This document shows, in pieces, positions 55,776 to 64,000 of a DNA stretch of 64,000 nt. The translations under genes and the position numbers were made by a program. This DNA comes from Pithys albifrons albifrons. Lineage: Eukaryota > Chordata > Aves > Passeriformes > Thamnophilidae. Location: assembly GCF_047495875.1 (NCBI RefSeq), contig NC_092460.1, positions 5,446,520 to 5,510,519 on the forward strand, given 5' to 3'. Numbering within the stretch: the first letter of the stretch is position 1; each line of letters starts with the position of its first letter. The notes under the pieces are model-generated. The model was not told where the DNA came from. It did no database searches and was given only the letters and a program-made list of their open reading frames with translations.

Positions 55776-58700
55776 TGGCTAGATGTTCCTCCTACCTGCT
55801 GCTCAGCCTGGGCTCAACTTCTGCAGGAGGGAGACCTGCAAATCCTTCAGCAGAGGCTCCTTGATATCTGTGCACTGTTCAGACCTCTCTGTCCTTGTCA
55901 CCTCTGCTAAGTGGAGTCTGTCCCAGGAAAAAGTGATGCTCTCCCTGGCTGAGAGTGATATTTGGGTCTTCAGAGCAGCCACCAGTCCATTCCAGTATCC
56001 ACAGCTGAGACTGGGGTAGTGATTGGTGCAAATCAGAATCTGAGTATGTTGGATAAACACAACTGTGTAGGTCTTACAAAAGTTTTCCACTTCCCCAGTC
56101 CTCCTCTCTTTGCTCTCTTCTTTCACATAAGATGAGAAAATATAACTTGCAAGAGAAGATGCTGGCTGGATGAATCAGAATGAAAACAGGAAGGAATCTC
56201 AGTTTTAAACCTGCATCAGTAGAAACTTTGGTACCTTGAAAATGTTCAGTGGTCTAAATGGGACTGAATGGACAGCTCACCTCTTCCATACTCTCCTGTT
56301 TATCTCTCCCTTGGTGTGAGCAGATGTTCATCCCTTTGCTGTCAGAGTGCTGTGCTGGTTCCCTCTAAGGTCTGCAGGTGCTCCAGCTCCTCAGCTTAGT
56401 GGGGAACCAGGATGTTTCTATCCTGAGAACAAAATCCCAGAGAGCTTGAGGCCTGGAAGTGGCTCCTCAGCAGGGAGCTAAATGTTAATATGGGGGATTA
56501 AAGACCTCTTGGAAGGCAAAAGTCTGGCAGCCAGTGTTGAAGTGCTAAATCATTGCTCAAGGCATGCTGATTTCACCAATTTAGGCTGAGACCATTAATT
56601 AACTTGTTCTGAGTGTGCACATCTCATTTAAGCAGCTTTCTGTTATTTGGGAGGACTACAAAAGGGGAAAACCAAAAGGGGATAAGCACTGGAAAACACT
56701 ATTGATAGGTGTGGGGTTTTTATTTTATCTTTTGAAAAGCAACTGGAAGCTTCAGTTCCTGCTGACAGCAGTGGATTCCTGCTCCTAGCAAGATGTACTC
56801 TGGGATTCAGAAGGACCAGCTGACCAAGACAATGCACTTACCCCTTGGCACAAACTCCCTCTCTTTTCCCAGACAGCAGGAGCCAAGGCTGCTGCTCCAT
56901 TACATGCTAATAGTCTGAAAAATAAAATACAATAATTATTGAATCGTTAAACAGATCTAGAGCCTGCACCAGAAATCTCCTTCCAACAGCAATTGGCACA
57001 TAGAGTAAGAAAAAAAAGCTGCAAAAGCAGGAGTAGTGCAGGATTTATTTTCTTATATGCTTGTTAAGTACAGTGCAGTGGACTGTTTGGTGGAGAGGAT
57101 GCAGCTTTGGAAGGGCCATGGGGCTGGGATGTAGCTGTGCTCCCTGATCTGGAACTGTCTTTTTGTATGTAGTCAGGTTTGTGCTTCAGTTTATCTGTGA
57201 AAAAGGAGTGAGGTCCATGAGAAGGTTGAAAAATATATCCATTTTAATGTGATCTTTTGAGAAGCATCTTCACAAATGCACTGAAGTTAAATATCATTGT
57301 GTGATTCAGCCAAATACCTGTCAAGTCCAGCACTCCAGCATTGCCATCCTGGAGCAAAATATTCTGTTCTTCTGAATCTGACTGCTTGAGAGCTTCAAAA
57401 CACACAACAAGTCCTTGGTGTACATTGGGAGGTCCTGTGGACAGAGGTCCTCTCTCCCAGGGGGTGACAAGATGGGATGGGATAGAATAGAAGTAGGTCC
57501 AACATGGAAAAAGCCTGAGACTTTCCTAGATGCTGGCTGTCTTTGCTGCAATTTTTGGTGTGGGGCTTGTCCTTTGACTCCTAGTGAAGGTGGTGGGATC
57601 CAGGGAGGAACCAGCCTCTACTGCCTCTGCAATGGGAAGAAAGGTTATGTTTGGAGACAACTGCCCTCATTCTCTTCCATGCTGGGAAAAACAAAAAGGG
57701 CCTGTGAGTGTTTCAGCTTGTCTGTAAAGCTATAGGTCACCATGGAATCTGCTCTTCCCAGCAGGGAAAGCACGGTGGGGTGTGGAGAGAGGGGATGTTT
57801 GGTTGTAAGAGTTTTGTTTGTGCCAGAAGCTTAGCTGGGTGAAGGCAGATGGAAGTAATTTTAAGGGACAGGAGCCAGCTGACAGTTGTATCTTGATTCA
57901 GAACAACTATGGGTGAGGCAGTCCTTAGAGGAGATTTTAATTCTAACCCCTGTCATTTAGTGGTTGGTCTGTGCCCCTAGAGTGAGGTTTTATACGCCCT
58001 TACTGTCTGCCCAAGGTGCTTTCAGATGTTGCTGTAACTCCAGCCCTCCCTGGTAATCACAGAATCACAGATGATGTGGAATGATAATTTCCATGATGTT
58101 TGGAGCTCTTGAAGGGTTGTGGCCCTCTCCTTTTTATTTCTTACATCTTAGATTCCAGACTCTTGAAGTCTGGATATTACAGTAGCTGCTCTCCCTTTGG
58201 TAGGTTTGTGTATCTCAGGGCACCTGAGAAGATCCTGGAGACAGAAACCTCAGAAGGCAAACGAGAAGCCCAAATGTTGATAACTGTATAATGAATTTCT
58301 CACTGCTTTATGCAGTTCTGTCCCAGACAAAGATTCACCTTTCATCCCATAATTATGTAATTCCCTGTGGGTGACTTAAAGCAAGCTTTTGAAAGGTCGA
58401 TAACTTTATCTATTTGACACCTCCTATGGTCTCTAAGTGTAGACACTGGTACTAGAAGGAAGGGTTTGAGGGCAAATTCCTGTAGTTTCAGTGAACTGCA
58501 CTATGAGACTGAACTGCTTTGAGCCTGTTTAACAGGATTGTCCACATTTGCATTTGTAAGTGATACGTTGAACTGCTGGAGGGAGGGGGCTGCTTCCTCT
58601 TTCCACCTTCCCCTTCAGTTTAAGCTTTGAGTGTCTTCCTCCAAGATCCTTTTCTTATGGTACTTGTCCCAGAAAACAAGCAGAACCAACAGCTGACATT

Positions 58701-61700
58701 TTTTGATCTTGGAACTAATATTTTGCTCTTGATATGCATTTTATAATGTCCACTTTTTTTTGGCTTGTCACCTTACAGATCATGTTATGGGTAATGGTTC
58801 ATACCAAAAGAAAATAAACTTTTATGGGTGGAGAATGGAATAGATTTTTTTCCCTGCTGAATGATACTGTTGCTGTGGAGGACAACCCTTGCAAAGAGTG
58901 GCTCAGAAATGTGATTCAGGGCACAGAGATCGCTAAGACCAGTAACTACAAAGCCATGTCCATTCATACCTCCTTGCTGCTGCCTAAACCCACAGCCCAT
59001 GTTGTATGTGGCCCTTCCCTATGCAGAAGGAAAAAGAACAAACTTGTGAGCTGTAGGCTAAAGCAAACAGATAAGAAGCTTTGAAAACAGATGGGACTGT
59101 TTTGAATCAAATCCTGGAAGGGGGAGTGAAAGGCACTGGGGGCTTGTGTGCGAGGGGGATGACTCACTGCTGTTGTCATTGAGGTCTCCTTTTACAGGAT
59201 TAGTGATTATTGCCCAGGAACATAATTTATCAGAATCCAAATTGAAGACAGAAGTCTCTAGCCTGATACCCCTTAGCTAAGATAGAGTGCTGCATGGTGT
59301 CAGCTCATTTCTCCAGCAAGGCCCTCTTGCCTTTTGCTCCCGAGCTCTGGCAGAGGGACCCTCAGCATGCCTCAAAGGGTCCTGCAGGCTGTCAGGGCTG
59401 GAGACTTGCCAGCCCTGCTCCTCAGAAAATTATGAGCACTAGGAACCCCATGGAATTGCATTGGGGATTCATCTGGCTGGTGCAGAGATGAAGTGAAATT
59501 GTTGGAGTTGTCTTTAGAGAGGCGTGTCTCTGATCCTGAAGTGCCTGACACTGTGGGAAACTGCATTTGGAGGATGCTGCCAGCTGAACCTTTGCACTCC
59601 TCTGGCAGAATAATTTGCTTCCTTTTGGCCCAGTAGTTTTGAGTTCAAGTTCCTGGTACCCTGCAAACTGACCCATCCATGAGGTATGCAGGGATGTGAG
59701 TCAAGGAGTGGACCCTACTGCCATTTCCTCAAATCCCTGGTCCTCTGGCAGGCTCCTGCTTTGTTGGAAATGCAGCTTGGCTTTTAGGCACAGCTTGTCA
59801 TTGCTTAGTCTTTGCTAGGTCTAAATCTTGGTTTTATAGCAAGCTTTTATTTAACTTTAACAGAGCGGAGCAATGGTTTGTTTAGAAGAGCACTTCTCAG
59901 TGGAAAAAATCTGAAAATGTGGGCAATGGGTAGACAGAGAAAAGTAAGAAAATGACATGAAGTCACCCAAAATCACTGGAGTCCAGCAAGTCCCTGTGGG
60001 CTCTGTGCTCTGCAGCTAGGACTGTGACCAGCTGAGTTCTCCCACCCTGGGATGAGCTGGGAGCAGCTGGTGTGGCATCTTCCAAGGGTCTGGAGTGAGT
60101 CTGCACATGCATAAGTGCTGTAGATTTCCCCTCTTCTCCTCAGCTGATGCAGCATGTTCAACCTGAGCAGATGTAACTTCAGTACTGCCCCCTCACATGT
60201 TTTTTTTTTCCTTAACACCCCTCTGCCAAAACCCTCAAAAGAAATCACCAACCCCAGGATGTGTCATGTAACAGAAGAAATAAAGATTTGCCTTGTTAAC
60301 CTCACCACTGCTGCACATATGCCTGGTCAGGCAACACCACTTGGAGAATGACACTACACAACATGCACGGCAGAGTTGCAGCTCTGCAGGACCTGAGGTG
60401 ATATGGCAAAGACTCCAAGCTGTGCTGTGTATCAAAACAGCCTCTTCAGAAATTGTGTTCAGCAACTCGAGCCAAACCCCTTGTTGCCTTGCAGGGAGCT
60501 GCAGATTAGTGCTGGTGCAAGATTGGGCCCTTACCAAGATCTCAAGCATTTAATTAAAATAGTGTGGAACAAAAAGGGAGAATTAGTTAAAAATAACAAC
60601 TCTCGGAAGCCCAGCTTGTCTTTTTATTAGACTTGTCCTCACTTTCTCTGCTGCTCTGATAAGAAGGATGTTCTCCCTCTGGGATAGAGTGAATAAACTG
60701 GGATGAAACTCATTTGTTGGGGCATTATGCGTTAATTAATTTTGAACACTAATCCTATCCCCATACACTGTTTCTTTTTTCTTCTGGTTTTAGATAGTAG
60801 AATACAGTTCTGTTCCAAGGAGAGGATGAGACAAAGTTGAGTTACAGAAGAGAGAAGGTTGTGTTGTCCCCCTTGTCCCCAGGGCTGGGGGAGGGCTTGC
60901 CAAGCCCTGTGCAGCAGGTCATTTTTGGGGAGATCGGAGGTTTCCCAGAAGCCCATCCAGAGCATGTGAAACTTAATATTCACCTCGAACAATGCCCTGT
61001 GCCTCAGCTGCTGTGCTGCAGCCTCTTGCTGGTGTGAGTTCCCAGAGAGCAAGGTGAAGGGGCTGATTCCGTTATCCCAGGTGGTGCTGGCACTGTTGGG
61101 AAGGACTTTGTCTCCCCAGTGGGTCGTGGGTGCTGCAGTTCCTGTCCTAGCCCCAGCAATGCCTGTGGTGCTGCACTGGACAGGAAAGCACCAGGGTTGC
61201 TTGCCAGGTAATGTTTTCAGTGTAAGGGAAAAAAAATATATATTTTCTATAAAATTTTCTTCTTAAATATAAACTGAAATAATCTTTGAGCCTCTAGACA
61301 ATGTGGGCTGGCTTCCCTTTTGGACCTGGACTTTCATGGAATACATTCTGGTTTTAAGTCATCTCTATAATCTGATAGGAATTTTGCCATTCAAATGGGG
61401 AAAGACGTGGACTGTCTTTAATCTTTCTTGATTAAGTGATTTATTTTTTCCCCCCTATTACTTTTAGTCCTTTCTCTGGCTCAGCAGTTATTCCTGGCTG
61501 CCCCTGCATCCTGCTTACTTAGCTTTGCCCATTCTTTTGAAATCAATATGTGCTGCTAAATTACTGGAGCTAGAGAATAAAATAAAAATTTTTAAAAATC
61601 CAATTTGATGTTTTGGCAAGTAAGTATTACTTAAAAAGTCCTAGGATGGTCTTTAATACAAGCCATCTTGCTTTCTCATTCCTAGTGTATACATAAGTGT

Positions 61701-64000
61701 CTGTAAGTTAAAATCCTCGTTTAAGGAGAGGAATAATAATGTTCAGTAATACTGGAAAAGGTCTAATTTTTCATTCTGTCCAAGTTTCTAAGCTACTGCA
61801 GGTGTCTGGAGCAGTGACTTCATGTGCTGCCCTGCAAATTCTTTCCCACAGTGTGATTCCTCTGGGCTCACTTTCTAGTAACAGAGCAAAGGGTGACCTC
61901 TGTCCTGTCATCTTGCTGTGATTTCAGGTGGATTAAGGAACAGATTGGAAAAATGTGTATGAAACAAATTCCAGCTTGCTGACATGCTCTTAAAATACAC
62001 AAAGCAGGAAAACATTAATTACATAGTGGCTGTGCACTGTGGAAAGGACTGATTTCTCACAGGGAATTCCTGGATACACTGTGTTTCACTCCTTAAAAGC
62101 AAGGGGACAGTTGGGATCTGACTTGGGTCTGAGTGTGAAATTGGGACTGTGGTGGCCTTGAAGAGCTGAGAGCAGCTTATAAAATAAGGAGGAAAATTGT
62201 CCTGTTCTTAAAAATCAATGGTCTTTTTTTGCAGTGTATTTTAAATTATGTTCTTTTCTAGTCTTGCAGCAATTTTGCTCTAACAGAGATCAGTCTGTGA
62301 AGACTTATCTATAATAAAACTAAATTTGGTTGTTTAAAACATAGAGTAGAACTGATTGAAGGGCTAGTGTCATCCATGGGGCTATGCTGGGTTCAAAACC
62401 TCCAGAACCATCTGTTGGTACTGGAGGGACTGATCTGGCACGGAAAGGCTCCACTGAGCTTTGGGGCAGGTTGCTGGTCCTTCACATAAATAACATGCCA
62501 TCAGAAAAAGGTCCATTGGGAATATTTTATCTGTTTAACTATTGATCTAAGCAAACTGGTCCCAGTGGAGGTTATTAAATCCTGATCAGAACTTATACTA
62601 TCTACCTTAAATCCCTGTTCCCATGGTATTTCCTAAAGGGATAATACATCGTTGACATACAAAGGCAATTACACTATGGTAAGAATTTACTATGAGAATA
62701 AATACTTAAAATGCAGAGTAGATCTCTCAACAATGGGGTTAGACCTCACTGTTTCTGGCATGAAGGAGTTTAGTAGGTGAGGTCGTGGATATTCCCATTG
62801 GAGAAGGGAACTTTCTTGGGAAAAGGGGGATGTCTTGGTGGTAGGTGGTGCTGCTGGTTCATTGATTTATATGTCTGGTATAAGCCAGAAAAGAAAAGTA
62901 TGACTTGGTGCTTTTTTATGAATTGCTGGGTTTTCCCCTTAGTAGGCAGCCAAATAACTCACTGTCTCTGTCTCCTGGGATTGTGGAGACAAATTTAGAG
63001 GTTCTGCTGAAAAGCCTGCATTGTTCACTAAATATTGGCACTTTTGTGGACAAAATCATCAAAAGTAGAGTTGAATACTGGAGCTGCTGAGGAGGTTTGA
63101 GCAGTTTGGGCATTGGAAGCAAGGCATATGCCTTTGTTTGAGAGTCTCAGACTGTGTCTGAGCCACACCACATACACAGAATAGGGTTAATAAGGTTTTT
63201 TCCCTTCTCTCTCATTACACTATTCCTTCTGAAATGCCACGGTGCTGTTTATATGTTTATCTCTGAGCCCTGTGAGGCTGAGGTTCTCTGCTGTGGAGGT
63301 TTGTGGTGCTGGACTGGAGCTGTGTGCTGGCTGCCCTCTAGTGAGCCACTGCCCAGCACAAACCCCTGTGGGAGCTCAGATTGCCGCTCTCCATCCACAT
63401 CCTCACAAGGTTTTGATTGGCATAATCCTTTTAATCTCAATCTGACGGTGCTCTGCCTTCCTGCTAGGAATCTAATCACTGAGCAATTAATGTGTGTTAA
63501 GTGAAGGGAGGAGGTAAATTTTGCTTTCCTGAAGAGTATTCCTGCTGTAGGAGGTGTCGGTCAGGATTGGTATCCATAAAATAAAATTTAATAAAATTGA
63601 AGGGTGGCTTTTAATAGCTGCAGGGGTGAATCAGGGGGCTGGGGCAGTGTGTGCCTTGTGTGCTGTTGTGCCTGAGGGTGACAGCCCTCACTGGGGCTGT
63701 GCCCTGTGTTCTTCCCAGTTATGCTGCTCTATGAGACAGGCTACGGGCACCACAGTGTGCTGGCAACCCTCTGTGCCATGTGAGCACTGGGATAAGTTAT
63801 TCTGTGTTTCCATCGTGCTGAAATACTTTAGGATGTGCTTTTTTAATCCTGTATTTCTCTGGCTGTTTGTGTACTGTAGTAATCATGGTGTGCATATGTG
63901 TGGAGAGGGTTGAAACTGGTGCAAGTCCTGCCAGCTGCAGTTGTCATTGGGATCACTAGGATTCAAAATGCTACTTTTGAGATGAGGCTGGAAACCCTGA
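55776..64000. other. Non-coding to the window end
   Basis: About 8.2 kb with no supportable gene. Open frames up to about 119 codons (for example 63554-63913, +) resemble nothing known. Two CR1-like terminal octamers (ATCACAGAATCACAG at about 58057) may be the last trace of another tail but are too short to call. Confidence 0.55.

Noticed and set aside
58050..58075. Possible sixth CR1 tail (ATCACAGAATCACAG)
   Set aside because: Only the terminal octamer-like repeats are visible and the following bases do not match CR1. The same applies to TCATAGAATCATT near 24663.
1..64000. CRISPR arrays, bacterial operons or phage genes
   Set aside because: No regularly spaced repeats, no dense same-strand gene runs and no ribosome-binding sites. 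The sequence is vertebrate in character.

Overview
The window reads as nuclear DNA from a bird, probably a songbird or relative. The evidence is several truncated CR1 LINE tails of the avian type (all with the terminal CATAGAATGG-like end on the left), a low density of other repeats, one GC-rich CpG island in otherwise AT-rich sequence, and one young class II (beta/alpha-like) endogenous retrovirus. The species cannot be fixed from sequence alone. Nothing looks prokaryotic, and there are no operons or CRISPR arrays.

Layout: 1-11986 is non-coding sequence with one CR1 tail (845-1150) and small simple repeats. 11987-16317 is a complete, recently inserted LTR element on the + strand: a 6-bp target-site duplication (GAGCAT), a 215-bp 5' LTR, a primer-binding site resembling the tRNA-Trp type, a structured leader with three repeated hairpins and a splice donor, one intact 935-codon gag frame, a -1 frameshift signal near the end of gag, about 0.8 kb without coding capacity, a polypurine tract, a 216-bp 3' LTR, and the second GAGCAT. 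It has no protease, polymerase or envelope, so it is a gag-only, non-autonomous retroelement. 16318-31450 is again non-coding apart from a CR1 tail, a (GTTT)n tract and a perfect hairpin. 31460-32330 is a CpG island whose + strand contains a good candidate first-exon 3' end (CAAG|GTAAGG at 32035/32036). Everything to the right (to 64000) looks like intron or intergenic DNA, with three CR1 tails, a poly-C run and low-complexity G/T stretches. No coding exon was recognised there.

The only protein gene that can be supported is the retroviral gag. The element's parts fit together as a retroelement that supplies a capsid protein and carries its own RNA-packaging candidates, but depends on another element's reverse transcriptase and integrase. 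The most interesting points are: the retained gag -1 frameshift site and pseudoknot that now lead into only a short dead-end frame; the three leader hairpins with a shared loop and compensating stem changes; the very large GC-rich proline-rich insert in Gag carrying four late-domain motifs; and the clustering of all differences between the two LTRs in their last 31 bases.
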